DNA of 64,000 bases, from the NCBI GenBank assembly GCA_020912385.1, contig CP087218.1, positions 1,302,001 through 1,366,000 of the forward strand. The letters are read 5' to 3'. The notes beneath the pieces are model-generated. The model did not search any database. It had not been told where the DNA came from and worked only from the letters and a program-made list of their open reading frames with translations. Each line of letters begins with the position of its first letter. Position 1 is the stretch's first letter. The DNA is from Neofusicoccum parvum. Lineage: Eukaryota; Ascomycota; Dothideomycetes; Botryosphaeriales; Botryosphaeriaceae. Of the stretch, positions 42,213-55,339 are shown piece after piece. Both the position numbers and the translations under genes were made by a program.

Positions 42213-45200
42213 ATGGCGGCTACTACTCCCACTTCTGCGGCACGTCTGCATCTGGTCTCTGCAGGCGTCAAATGCGCGCTCGACGTGGATTCTTCACAGC
42301 TCACTGTCCTGGCTGGCCACGGAGACGCCTTCATCAACACCCTTAATGGTGATGACAACGCTCCCTCGTCATCTGCTGAATTGGCGTTGCGCTTCATCGC
42401 GTACCTTGAGTCTGCCAATGCAACAATACCTGCCCTCACAGCCGCCCTGAGCGCCTTGGAGACTCAATTCCTCACCACCACAGATATACATACCCTCGCC
42501 CTCTCATCACCTGCTGGTGTTCAGCAAGGGCGCGCCTTGCTCCGCAGCTACTATGACGCTCTCTCTCGCTGCTCCAAACAACCCGTAGCTACACCCAGCG
42601 CTCTTCTGCAGGCCTCTGTCGCATCCAAGGCACATCCGTTCCTCGTCTTTGGTGGCCAGGGTGCCGCCAACCCAGCCTGCTTCCAGGAGCTACGCGGTCT
42701 CATCTCGACGTACTCGCCCCTCCTACGCACTCTCCTCTCAACGGCTTCCCCAGAACTGTCTTCACTCTCTCGAAGCTCCGCAACACACGGCTTCTACGCA
42801 GGCCGCGAGCTCGACCTGGATGCATGGCTGGCAAATCCGGATGTGGTCCCTGATGCCGACTTCCTTGCCAGCGCAGCCGTCAGCTTCCCAATCATCGGAC
42901 TCGTCGGGCTGGCGCATTACTGCATCACCTGCCAGGTGCTTGGCAAGACACCAGGGGAACTGAGGGCGCTACTACGGGGTGTGACAGGCCACTCGCAAGG
43001 CCTCGTTGTCGCTGCAGCCGTCGCTCAATGCGCCACTTGGGATGACTTCTACGCCGCTGCGCGCGACACCGTGCGCCTGCTTTTCTGGATCGGATTCGAG
43101 AGCCACATCGCAGCGCCTCGGTCGTCCTTGCCAGAAGCCGACATCAAGGATAGTATCGAGAACGGAGAGGGCCGACCGGGTCTGATGCTGAGCGTGAGGG
43201 GTCTCCGGAAGCCAGAGGTGCAGAAGCTGATAGACCAGTGCAATGCACAGCTGCCTGAGAACGCGCACGTCTACATCGCGCTGCAGAACACGCAGGAGAA
43301 CTTCACGGTCGTGGGCCCGACGCGTTCGCTGAGGGGGGTTTGTCTACATGTCCGGCCGCTTCAGGCGCAAGAAGGGGTTGATCAGTCCCGTGTCCCATAC
43401 AGCAAACGGAAGAAGACCATCAGGACCTCTTTTCTCCCCATCAGCGCACCGTTTCATAGCCCTTATCTTGCCCAGGCGGCGACGAGGATCAAGGAACATG
43501 CGGCCTCTTGCAGCTTCTCGACAGCCAGTATGGCTGTCCCCGTCTACCACACCAAAGACGGCCAGGATCTCCGGAGCATCACTGGCCGCCCCGCCACCGA
43601 GATCCTCGTCGATGCCGTCGCCAGTGACTTTGTCGACTGGCCTGCATCTCTCGAATTGCCAGGAGCTTCACACATCATCGCACTGGCAAGCGGAAGGCTT
43701 GGTGATGTGGTGGACACTGTCAAGCAAGGCGAGGGCGTCATTGTAATCAATGCCGCCACAATATCCGCACCAGATCCGGCGAAGTCAACCAAGGTGGACC
43801 TTTTCGCCACGCAGCTTCCTGCCGAGAAGCTGTCGGCCTCGTCATGGAGCGAGCTATACCGGCCGCGGCTGGTCAAGTCAGAGACGGGCGAGGTACAGCT
43901 CGACACCAAGCTGAGCAGGGTGCTCGGGGCGCCGCCGGTCTTCACGGCGGGCATGACGCCGACGACAGTGCACTGGGACTTCGTGGCGGCGGTCATGAAC
44001 GCCGGCTACCATATCGAGATGGCGGGCGGCGGCTACTTCAGTCCCAAGATGATGGCGGACGCGGTCGGCAAAGTGGCTCAATCGGTCCCCCGAGGCCGTG
44101 GCATCACGGTCAACCTGATCTACGCCACGCCGGAGGCGATACGGTGGCAGATCAGCCTCCTGGGTGATCTTCAGCGCAAGGGTGTACCCATCGACGGGCT
44201 GACCATCGGCGCGGGCGTGCCGTCGCCGGACATCGCCTCGGGCTACATCACCAGCCTGGGGCTCAAGCACATCGGTTTCAAGCCCGGCTCCATCGACGCG
44301 ATCAAGCAAACGCTTGCCATCGCCGACGCACACCCGCAGTTCCCCGTCATCCTGCAGTGGACGGGCGGGCGCGGCGGCGGCCACCACTCGTACGAAGACT
44401 TCCACGAGCCCCTGCTCGAGCTCTACCCGGAGATCCGGCGGCGCGGCAATGTCGTGCTCGTGGCGGGAAGCGGCTTCGGCGACGCGGACGGCACCCACCC
44501 GTACCTGACGGGCGAGTGGGCGCGGGCGTACGGGCGCGCAGCCATGCCCTTCGACGGCGTCCTGCTGGGCAGCCGCATGATGGTGGCGCGCGAGGCGCAC
44601 ACGTCGCCGGCGAGCCGCGAGCTGATCGTCAGCGCGGCCGGGCTGGCCGACGAGGCGGACTGGGACAAGACGTACGACCGGCCCGCCGGCGGCGTGCTGA
44701 CGGTGCAGTCGGAGATGGGCCAGCCCATCCACAAGCTCGCGACCCGCGGCGTGCGCCTGTGGGCCCAGCTGGACAAGACCGTCTTCAGCCTGCCGCGCGC
44801 CCAGCGGCCCGCGGCGCTGGAAAAGCAGCGCGCCTCGCTCATCGCCCGCCTCAACGCCGACTTCGCGAAGCCGTGGTTCGGCGTCGACGGCGCGGGCCGC
44901 GCCGCAGACCTCGCGGACATGACGTACGCGCGGATGGTGAGCAGGTTGCTCGAGCTGACGTACCTGCCGCACCGCGCCGCCTTCATCGACCCGTCCTACG
45001 CAGCGCTGCTCCGCGATGTCGCGCAGCGCGCTCTCGACCGGCTGAGCCCGGGGTCGGCGCTGCAGGCGGGCGACACGGCGGCGCTGGTGGCCGCGGCGGG
45101 AGACTTTGGCGCCGTGTGTCCGGGCGCCGAGACGCGCAGCCTGCACCCGGAGGACGAGCGGTGGTTCGTCAAGCGCTGCAAGTCGCGCGTCATGAAGCCG

Positions 45201-48200
45201 GTCAACTTCATCCCCGCGCTCGACGAGGACTTCGAGTTCTTCTTCAAGAAGGACAGCCTGTGGCAGTCGGAGAATGTCGACGCCGTTGTGGGCCAGGATG
45301 CTGGCCGTGTGTGCATTCTGCAGAGCCCAGTGTCGGTGCGCTACTCGCTGCGCGCGGATGAGAGTGCGAAGGATATCTTGGACGGTATTACTGGAGGTCT
45401 TGTTGAGAAGGTCAAGCAAGCCTTCTACGCTAATGACGATGCCAACGTCCCACTGGCGGATGTCACATCAGCTACTGCCTCCGCCCCTGACGAGAATAAT
45501 GAGGTCCTGTCGGGTGTGCAGATCGAGGTCACTGGGCCTTCGACCAAGATTTACCAGGCAGTCAACGGCAAGACTCCAGCACCAGATGCATGGCTTGATT
45601 TCATGGCGGAGCGAACGAGTGGCTGGATGCGCCGGCTCTTCGCTGACAGCTATGTCGTTCAGGGTCATGTCCGGATGGCAAACCCGTTCCGCCGTATCTT
45701 GCATCTCCGTCCAGGAGAAAAGCTCGCGCTCGACCAGGAGAAGAACGCCATTACTGTCACTTCGGCCGACACTGGTTGTGTGCTCTACAGCATCTCAATG
45801 GATGGCTCGCGCCTCCACGCCACGCTTTGGGCTCCTTCTGGCGACGCCGAGAGGCCGGACGTCGACTTTGCACTGGACTTCTCCTACGTCCCCGCCAAGC
45901 ACTGCAGCTTTTTCGCTGATGCAGATGCGCACATTGACAACGTCAAGGCATTCTACGGCCGTCTCTGGTTGCCCAACACGGACATTCAGGGGAAGTCAGT
46001 ACGCTCCACCTTCACCGGCCCGGAGCGTGTCGTCAGCGAGCAGCTGATCCGCGACTTGGCCTTCAGCGTGCACTCTGCCCTACCGGACCTCGAACTCAGC
46101 ATCCCAGCCTCAGGCAACGTTCCCCTGGATCTTTGTATCGTGCTCGCGTGGGAACCACTCGTTGCTCCGCTCATACTGCCTGAGGTTCGTGGTGACATCC
46201 TGCGCCTTGTGCACCTGTCGAACAAGTTTGAGTACCTGTCCTCAGCTAAGCTCAAGGTTGGAGATGCTGTCTCTGCCTCATCGACCGTCCAGTCCGTCAC
46301 TATCGAGGACCCCGGCAAGTCGGTTGTCGTGCGCGCCGTCATCTCACGCGCAAGCGTCCCGCTCGTCGCTGTCACGTCTGAGTTCTTATTCAAGGGCGCC
46401 TTCTCCGACTTCGCCACCACTTTCAAGCAGACCTCGCACTCGCCCTTCCAGCTACGGCCGGGCACAGCCATCGATGATGCTGTGCTCAAGGCCCAGTCGT
46501 GGCTGAAGCTGGACGATCCGGCCGTCGAACTGGTCAATCGCACTCTTACCTTCGAGCTCCAGTCCGAGGTCTCGTGGAAAGACAAGACCACTTTCAGCAA
46601 GCTCACGACCACAGGCAATGTGTACGCACACTCCACCGGCGGCATCAGCTCCCGCATCGGCACCGTAGCGTACGAGGCGACCAATTGCCGTGGCGACCCG
46701 GTGTTGGACTACCTGACCCGCAAGGGCGTTCCTGTCGGCGGGGCCGTTCCACTCAAGACCCCAGGCTGGATCGACGATAACACCTCCAAGGAGTTCCGCG
46801 TGCCCAAGACCAACGAGCGCTACGCCGTCCTCTCGCGTGACAACAATCCCATCCACGTCTCTCCCGTCTTCGCCAGCTACGCAGGCCTGCCCGGTACCAT
46901 CACTCACGGCATGTACACCTCGGCACTCGTGCGCGCCGTCCTACAGCACCTCGCGGCCGACGCCGATGTCACGCGCTTCCATAGCTACAAAGCCTCCTTC
47001 GTCGGCATGGTGTTGCCGGGTGACACGCTGCGTGTGGAGTTCTCGCATATCGCAATGGCCAGCGGGCGGATGGTGATGAAAGTCACGGCGAGGAATGCGG
47101 AGACAGACAACATGGTGTTGGAAGGCGAGGCGGAGATTGAGCAGCCGCCGACAGCGTACATCTTCACGGGTCAGGGCAGCCAGGGCGTCGGCATGGGCAT
47201 GGCGCTGTACAACGAGAGCACCGTCGCGCGGACCGTGTGGGACGACGTGGATCGGACGCTGCGGGATCTATACGGTAAGCATTAATGGGCACACCACCCC
47301 TCCCCCTTTTCTGATTTGATGTGGTTTACTGATCTGGTTTTCAGGCTGGTCCATCCTCGATATCGTCCGCACCAACCCCAAAACGCTGACCATCAACTTT
47401 GGCGGCATCCGCGGCCGTCGCATCCGCGAAAACTACCTCGCCCTCACCATCGAGAAGGTCCTGCCCGACGGCACCAGCGTGACGGAGCCGATGCTGAAGG
47501 ACTTGTCGCCGGACTCGCCCTCGTACGCCTTCTACGAGCCGCGCGGCCTGCTGTTCTCGACGCAGTTCGCCCAGCCCGCCATCCTGCTGCAGGAGATGGC
47601 GACATTCCTGGACATGCGCGCCCGGGGAGTCGTGCAGGAGGGTGCCATGTTCGCGGGACACTCACTGGGCGAATACGGGGCGCTCGCGGCGCTGGCAGAG
47701 TTCTTGTCAGTCGAGACGCTGGTAAAGGTCATCTTTTACCGCGGCTTGACTATGCAGGTGGCGATGGAGAGGGACCAATTCGGGCGGACAGAGTACGGTA
47801 TGGCGGCAGCCAATCCGGGTCGCGTTGGAAAATGGTTCAACGACACGATGCTCAAGGACGTCGTCGGCATGATCGCAAAGTCTTCAGGCTCGCTCCTAGA
47901 GATCGTCAACCTAAACGTTGAGGGCGAGCAGTACGTCTGCGCCGGCAAGGCAAGTTTTCCCTATCTCCCTCCTCACCCACCCGACCGCTAACACCCGCAC
48001 AGCTCGAAAACCTCCACGCCCTCTCCACGACCCTCACCGCCCTCTCCCGCACCGGCAACCCCGGCCCCGACGCCGCGAGCACCCGCGCCGCCCTCCAAGC
48101 GCTGGCGGACCAGCACGTCGCGGCCGCGGCCGCGCTGCCGCGCCCCATTGACCCGCAGCGCGGCGCCGCCACCATCCCGCTCAACGGCATCGACGTGCCC

Positions 48201-48437
48201 TTCCACTCCAGCCACCTGCTCGCCGGCGTGCGCCCGTACCGCAACTTCCTGGCCCGCAGCATCGCCGCCGCCGACGTCGCGCCTGAGCGCCTCGTCGGCA
48301 GGTACGTGCCCAACGTCACGGCAAGCCCGTTCGCGCTGGACGAGGCGTACGTCAGGGGTGTGCAGGCGTGCACCGGGAGCGAGGTGCTGGCGCGTGTGTT
48401 GGAGGCTGGGGTGGGGGTTGGGGTCGGGGCGGCGTGA
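42213..48437 (+). CDS. Fatty acid synthase beta subunit (HexB/StcK type, cluster paralogue)
   Basis: Three exons give 2033 aa: 42213-47274, 47345-47949 and 48003-48437. The second intron is of the rare GC-AG type (AAG|GCAAGT, branch gctaac) and keeps phase. The ATG at 42213 (MAATTPTSAAR) is chosen because it precedes the conserved N terminus; an upstream in-frame ATG at 42141 exists. Domain order is that of fungal FAS beta. The acetyl transferase has Ser261 (TGHSQGLVVAA). The enoyl reductase has TPTTVHWDFVAAVMNAGYH and AGGGYFSPKMM. The dehydratase and hot-dog part has NPIHVSPVFASYAGLPGTIT. The malonyl/palmitoyl transferase begins before the first intron (FTGQGSQGVGMGM) and has Ser1794 (AGHSLGEYGALAAL). 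The C terminus ends in a Gly/Val tail. It pairs with the alpha subunit at 31575 to form the cluster's own type I FAS. Confidence 0.93.
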
Positions 48438-49552
48438 TGGGCTGGTGGTTCTCCCTTTTTTTTTTTTCTTCGGCCTTGTAAGGATGGTTTGGTTTCTTTG
48501 TTTTGGGGTAATGGTGGGTTGGTTAGGTTGGTCCTCTCTATTCTTCTACGCACTCTTGGCGGTAATTTCTATGTAAGACATCAGGTTCCTAAGAGATTTA
48601 GCAATAAGATGATATAGCTTTGTTTACTGATGCAGTGTCAATGGTTTTGTATAGGTCAAACATGCTATTGACGTGTCACATTTTCCACAAGCTTTTCTTG
48701 AGGATTTGCCTTGATGAGTAGCGAATCAGAACGCAGTGCTCTTTCACCAAGCTTGCCGAACGCGAATTGAAAAGTTCTGATAGCCTTAATGATCATTGGA
48801 TAGACTAATTATGCGCAGTAGAGTAGGATGGAAGTTTCTAAAAGCCACAGTGGGAAATGCTGGGTATATAGTCCAACTCTACGGAGAGCCGGGACATTGC
48901 CGAGAAAAACATCGAATAGATGACAGCTCGGTATAATCAGCAGAGGAATACCTACAGGTGTCTCCCAGTCCAATAGCTCTTCTGCTTACGAATATCTCCT
49001 GATGGCATGCATCATGCTGTCAAAGCTGGTTCTCGTCTTCTGCTGATATCACGTGTTCTGGTCTCCCGTCCAAGAATGGTCGTGGCTGCATCATCTAGCC
49101 TGAACTCGCGTCCGCACTTCTGGGGATAAGTTCAGCTGGCGCAGGCTGCCAGTGCTTTGTGCGGCTGACGGACGAGTAATAAAGCAGCCTTAGTGCACAA
49201 GTGTATGTTACGAACAGGCTGTAAAAACTTGGTGTTTAATGTCTCAGAAAGGCGGCCCGATCTGGTAGCGCAATTCTTGTGTGTAAATTTCTGGAGAGCT
49301 TCGCATTGATGGATGAGCGTCTACTTTGGGGGGGTATCATCTATGCTGCCAACCGGCTACCCCTCGCGACAGCGCACCATTCACGCCTCGATGGCAAGGC
49401 GGCTTCCCAGAGGTGGATGTTCAACCCATGTCATTACTAACGTAGCTGCATGATGCAGGCTTATATCATGCAGCTGCTGCCTATATCTTCTGCTTCTCTC
49501 GTCCCAGAGCTCTTCGCTGCTTCAGCCTACTCTGTTTCCGTGAGTCTCATCC
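48438..49552. other. Intergenic region at right border of the biosynthetic cluster
   Basis: About 1.1 kb, AT-richer than the FAS genes. No gene and no copy of the cluster palindrome seen. I take the cluster to end here. Confidence 0.5.
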
Positions 49553-52500
49553 ATGACTCTACACATGGAGCCACTGAACATGGCTTCCTATCCGAAATTT
49601 GATTTCGAATCTGGTAACAAGAGGGCGTGGTTTGATGACACCTGGCAGCCGTATTTCTGCAAACGGATCCAACAGAAACTCGAAGAGCTTCCAGAATTTG
49701 AGGGCAAAGATGTGAGTCAAAGTTGTATTAAAACAATGTAACAGTCAAGTTAAAATATTTGTAGCTATCGGGTTATCAAGAGCAACACGGAGCTATCATC
49801 CAAATCCTCACATGGGCAGACGATGGAGAAGAAAGTGTGAGCCCACAATTCCGAGAATTTTATGGTACTTGTCCCTCAATACCATGCTGTGCATATGTGC
49901 CAGTCTCACTACCGACATCGCTAATCTCTCTGCAGATGGCCTTCTCTGTTATTGCACCATTGAGAGTGCTGCAAGTCCCGGAGCAGAACAAGAGCTGGTT
50001 AACATTCTCTTCGAAATCCATGGATCTAATCCCAGGAGCTTTCCCAGAGTGGTGCAGTTCGGTTTTGACCTCCTGAACAAGATTCTACGAGAGAATGTGG
50101 TGGAGAGAATTTGGTCAAAGCGAAGACCAGCACCGCCTCCTTCCAGGCAGGCATCAACCGTGCAGCAAATTTCCATTGCACAAGCTCCCGGACTGTGGGA
50201 TGTTTTCGATGAAGGTATATCGTTAGGTCTACCAGAGGCTCACATGCTTCGTCGATACTTGGAGGACGACATCACACGCCTGAGAAACTGGATCGAAGAG
50301 GAAGAGTTTCCAAGCCGCACAGCTATTTGTAAGTTATGCCGACTCAGAGCTTTGGGGTTTGACAAGCATTCATGATTTCCTACAGATGACAGCGTTGAAA
50401 GTGGAATCCGATTTTCACGCCTCCCGTTAGCTCTAGGATTATTTTGCTGTTCCACGAATGCGTGCGACTCTCTTAAGCCCGGTATTGAAAGATTTTGCAT
50501 GGCATATAGGAACCAGCAACGTCAGGGAAAGGGCAAAGATCCAACAGACATTCTAGTGAGCCCAACAATGGACCTCACACTCTCACCATCACCATCAACG
50601 AGAGAAGAAGATCAAGAGAAATCAAGAAATTTTCGAATATTTGTCGGGCCCTCTGGTTGCGGAAAGACGAGTCGTATGAAATCTCTACTTGAGCAGCAAT
50701 GGGGATTCTACCTGCTTCCAGGAAACCTACCGAGAGAAATACCGCAAACTGCGCAGTCGGGCGATAATTCCAACTCCGCACTGGAGAACAGGCTGGAATA
50801 CAGGCCCCGGCGCTCCGGTGGGTCACGCGACACTCAGACATGGTTTGACGATGTCAAGTCGATGCATCAGTTTGGTAGCAACTACTGGCTTGCCGCAGAC
50901 CGTCTGATGGATCTTCTACTGCAGATACGACTCTGTATCATGGGGGAATTCCGCAAAACTGGCAGCACAACCCACAGCCCAGCCGCCTGGCTCGGACTGC
51001 AGTCCAACTGCGACCGCCCACGCCAAGATATCTTCAACCGCGTGTACCGAGTAGCTAGATTCTGTCAAGGCATCCCAACGGGTCTAGGCGCAGTGAGCTT
51101 GCCCGAGCGCAAGCTCCTATTTTGCCTCGACGAAGCTCAATGCGATCTCCAAGGACATCTCCCTCGTGTCAAAGAGACATTGGAAGGTGGAACATCTCAG
51201 CTCCAGGATTTTGAGCCACTCCGTTGCATGCTCCGCGCAGTTGCGGGGAAGACAACGAATCTCCTTGGCGAAAGCAACTGGGAAATGGCTTTATCTGGCA
51301 CGGCCTTACAGCTTGACGAAACTGTCCAGGCCATTAACAGACAATCCCCCGAAATCCTGGCTTTGAGCTCCAACATTTTCAGATGGGCACAACGGGCCGG
51401 GCCGTCCGCATGGGGCAAGTACATTCCGGCTCAGCTTGACACAACCCCTCCAGATCTTGTGCCTAAGGTCATCCGCAGCTTTGAGCTCGTGCAGGAGGAT
51501 GAGGACTTTCGACAACTTCTCATGGGTAGGCGATTAGACGTTGATGCGCGGTATGTTCCTATAATCATCCAGCATTCCATACCGCTTCGCGGAAGATACG
51601 TATGGTCTCAGTGCTACCTTGATGAGATAGAGAAACTCTTCAGGAGAAAGACCCAAGGAAATCAAAGAGTTCTAGAGAAAGAAGTTCATGAGACTTCAGC
51701 GAGGGTGTATTGGATAGCGAAGCAGGGGCTGAAGAAGCGACTCAAAGATATGGAGATGAGACCGTTCAGGACGACGATGGACGAATACGACCACATGCTA
51801 CTGATGCAAAGCATCGCTAAGAGCCAGGACCTTCATGATCCTGACAGAGACCATGAGGGCATAGTCTCAGCTTTCCAGAAGCGGCAACGTCTGCATGAAG
51901 AGCTTCTCGACGAGCTTTGTTGGCTGGCTATCCGCAGTGATCTTTCGGGAGAGGCAACAATTTTCAAATCCCCAAAAGCTGCTGAACTGGTTTCTCACGG
52001 CTTTGCCTTTCTGGGAAAGCGGGGACCCACCGGCTCAAGGGTGATGTTGATTGAAAGGCTGGCTGTGGATGCAGCAATCGAGTACTTCCAAGATCAGAAG
52101 CTTATCGGCGGGCAGAGCAAGTACGACCGTGCTTTGGTCAACTTTCTCTACCTGGAGCAGAACAATGCTAGCGCTTTGGGGAAGACAGCCGAACTGTTTT
52201 TCGCATGGGTGAGTAACAAAGATGAACAGAATGCAATGCGACGTTTGCTGATTTTGACAAAGCACCTGAGGAAAGTACTCGGAAAGCCCAAAGAGCACCA
52301 AGACATTACCATTCCGTACTTTTCCAGAGAAGACCGAGCGGAGGTGCTCCGCGTACTTGTCGGAAATGCCTGCATAGTCCAAAAGCAAGGCACAAGTTTC
52401 CAGTTTGAGAATCACGTTGATTGCGAACTGAGTGAGTTCCGTCTAGTCGAAGGCAATAGCACCGCCTATCAGGAGCAGAACAAAGAGCACCGGCCATTGA

Positions 52501-53239
52501 CCATGTGGGATTGGATGAAAAGGATCCGAGAAGGCAGGATGGGGAATGACTTGGGTGCTACCTTCTGGTTGCCCAGCAATAACGCAGGACCCGACGTTCT
52601 CTTTGCTCTGAGGGGGCCTTCTGAACCTGTGGGCGAAATTTCCAGAAAAAGGCGGAGAGCACCAGCGAACGTGAGGACATTGGATTATTCACTTATTCTT
52701 TGCGCGGTACAGGCAAGTTTCCCATTGCGCACATCGTTCACTGGAGCCAAGCCAGCGGCTGACATGCCCACCTGCAGATCAAGAGAACAAAACAGCTCAG
52801 CGAAGTTACAAAGGCCATCCAAACAACCGACCCGAACTACTGGTTCCATGAAAATTACCCCACGGATGCCCTGCGAATGGTAGGTGAGCTACGTGAATGG
52901 CAAACTGGTGGCTATCCTATTGTTCGCATTCTTGTGACCGCCTTGGAGGACGCAAAAGGGTACCTCGCGCCTGAAGTTCCCAGTCAGACGACCGTGGAAA
53001 AATACTTCAGCAACAAAGCTGCGAAGACCAGTGTCTCACAGGTGACAAGAGATGGACGGGACGATAACTTGCAGGAAGTCAGGATCCCTTCCCATCAACA
53101 GTATTACACCAGCATTGGTGCAAGAAGTGACAGTCTTGTTTTCGGGGACGCGTTCGGGAGATTGAGGAAAGCCCAGGGCATTGAAACAACGCAGGAGCGC
53201 AAGCAAAACAAACCCATGGCGAAGCTTAGTGGCGTGTAA
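49553..53239 (+). CDS. Crinkler-type P-loop NTPase with nuclease-like C terminus
   Basis: Five exons give about 1146 aa: 49553-49711, 49765-49864, 49936-50328, 50386-52712 and 52778-53239. All phases agree. The last intron is GC-AG (CAG|GCAAGT). Residues 1-290 show no known domain. The NTPase has a clear Walker A (GPSGCGKT, Lys311) and Walker B (LLFCLDEAQ, Asp466-Glu467). The C-terminal part carries a pattern like the PD-(D/E)XK nuclease fold of Crinkler/RHS-type proteins: Asp954 in GPDVLFALR, then LILCAVQ directly followed by IK across the last intron (Gln993, Lys995). Such NTPase-nuclease proteins occur in fungi and oomycetes as conflict effectors or mobile-element-derived proteins; any activity here is inferred. 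No signal peptide is seen. The frame is intact. Other ATGs at codons 5 and 10 could be the start. Confidence 0.72.
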
Positions 53240-53964
53240 CTAATCCGTACAACGCTTTCTTCGGACCGAAACGCCAGAATACTGGTGTTAAAGCGTAGTG
53301 GTACACGTACGAACGGGGATCTTCAGATTTATTCTTGCCCATCATAGAAGCAGCAGCGGTCGGGGAGGACCCGCATGTGCGCTGGCTGTGGGGGCATGGC
53401 ATTACGTCATTCGACGGCTTCGTCCCCATGGCCGTGGTTTTGATAATGCTGTATAGCTGAAATACACCTATCAATGTCTGTATTTGGATTCCGCAGGGTC
53501 CCAAGGCTGCAGGCATGTGACGAGCGCTGCACAATCACGGCTAAAAGCGTATTCGTGCTGCCTACACGCATCGGGGCTGTGGCCCGGCGAAGCAAGCCTT
53601 ATCAGCCCCCGCCCCGCTCGTGGGCGCCGCGGCCTGTCCTGGAACGGCTGTGCCGTGCAACGTAGCTGCCTTCTCAGCCGCACTTGCAGCTGGCGCAGCC
53701 GTTTTCCTTCTGCCTCGCTGGCCGGCCTTCAGTGCGCCACCGATGCCAATCTTATCAGCAAGGGCACTCCGTATCGGCCGGTCGGATTCTAGCCTTGCTG
53801 CTGCAACACATGCATTGCGACTCATCATCAACTTCTTGCGACTCTCTGTCGTCTGCTTTCCCAGACTGCGCTAGCGGTGACAGGCTGCTGGGACAGTTGT
53901 GCCTGCCGTGGAATCGATCGCCGCGCGTGATGACAAATTCATAGCGGCCATCCAACACGCGCAG
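53240..53964. other. Intergenic region upstream of the kinase gene
   Basis: It holds the 3' end of the NTPase gene and the promoter or a possible missing 5' exon of the kinase gene. The kinase frame is open back to 53881 without an ATG before 53965, and a candidate acceptor (gggacag) lies at 53891-53896. No separate gene seen. Confidence 0.4.
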
Positions 53965-55308
53965 ATGTCCGCACATGGAGCTTGGGCAAAGAGGACGATC
54001 AAGAACCTGGACCCCCGTCGCAAAAGCAAAGAGTTCACCGATCTATGCGAAAAGACGTCCGAAGACCTCTCGAGGGCGATATGCCACCGTGACGACCACC
54101 AGCGACGCTTTGTTCCACTGGACGACCTGAGGAGAACATGGGGTCTTCGCGACGGAGGCCAAGAGAGCCGACTAACCAGGTTCCGCAAATTGCTCGCCTC
54201 GCTGGAGCGGGATCCAGGCGTCGATGAGAGGAACCTCAAGCTACTTTCGATTCTTGTCTGGATCTCGTACGGAAGCTGGAGGGAATTCGCGAGGGCCTTC
54301 CCGAGACTCGACAATCCACAGGACTGGCAAGACGATACTTTTACTTTCAAAGATCCGAGGCGTCTGCGTCCTCTCTTCGAGAGCCAGGTCGATGACAGAA
54401 ATTATACGGACAAGTTCTGCAGCGCACAGTACTTGTTCTCCCCAGCCCGCATCGTGCAACTGCAGTCCTCAGATTTCGATGCTCCCATACATCCCTTTGC
54501 CGAGGGAACACGCTTGCCATTCCTTGAAGGCGGAATAACTCTTCACCATGGCACTCACAACGTTACGAAGCATCGAGTTGCCGCAGGGGCCCTTGTACAA
54601 AGGACCGGCGATCCTGTCGACATGGTCGCGGTGAAGACATTTTCACCAGTGCAGGAATGGGAATTCAAGATTGAGATGCAGAATCTAAAGAAGATGAGGC
54701 GAGCAGCCTCGGCCCATGCGAACATCCAATACTGCTTCTCCGCCATCCAGATTGGCGGCACCGGTCATCTGATCTTCCAGGCCGCGGAGTGCAACCTTTC
54801 GCAAATTTTGCATTGGCAGGAGGACCACTTCCCGAAAAAGTTCTGCGACAAGATCAAACAGCATTTGAGGCCAAGCTACTTGCTTTGGGAGGCCAGGGAT
54901 CTCAGGGACGCACTTCAGTGGCTGCACAGTGGTTTCAGCGTCAGAAACTCCTTAGACCGGTACAAGTGCTATCACCTCGACTTCAAACCGGACAACATCC
55001 TGGTGTTCGCACCAAGCCTGTCGGATCTGGAAGACGATATCTGGATCTGGAAGATTGCCGATTTCGGCAGATCTGTGATCGATAACATGAGCGGTGACTG
55101 GGCCTCGCCCGCCCCAAACGGCAGCTCGGGGGTGGCTCGCAGCGGTCGTCGTCTACGAACAGGAGTCTACCAAGCGCCCGAGATTGAATCCCACCAGTTC
55201 GAGACAGGAACCGCGGCCGACATTTGGTCATTTGGGTGTGTTCTATTGGAGATACTAGCGTTTGCGCATGGAGGGCCAGATGCCGTTAAAGATCTCGAGA
55301 AAGCGCGC

Positions 55309-55339
<31 letters not shown>

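Noticed and set aside
43878..45419. 513-codon minus-strand open frame inside FAS beta
   Set aside because: Antisense shadow of a GC-rich coding region with Arg/Val/Gly-rich nonsense composition.
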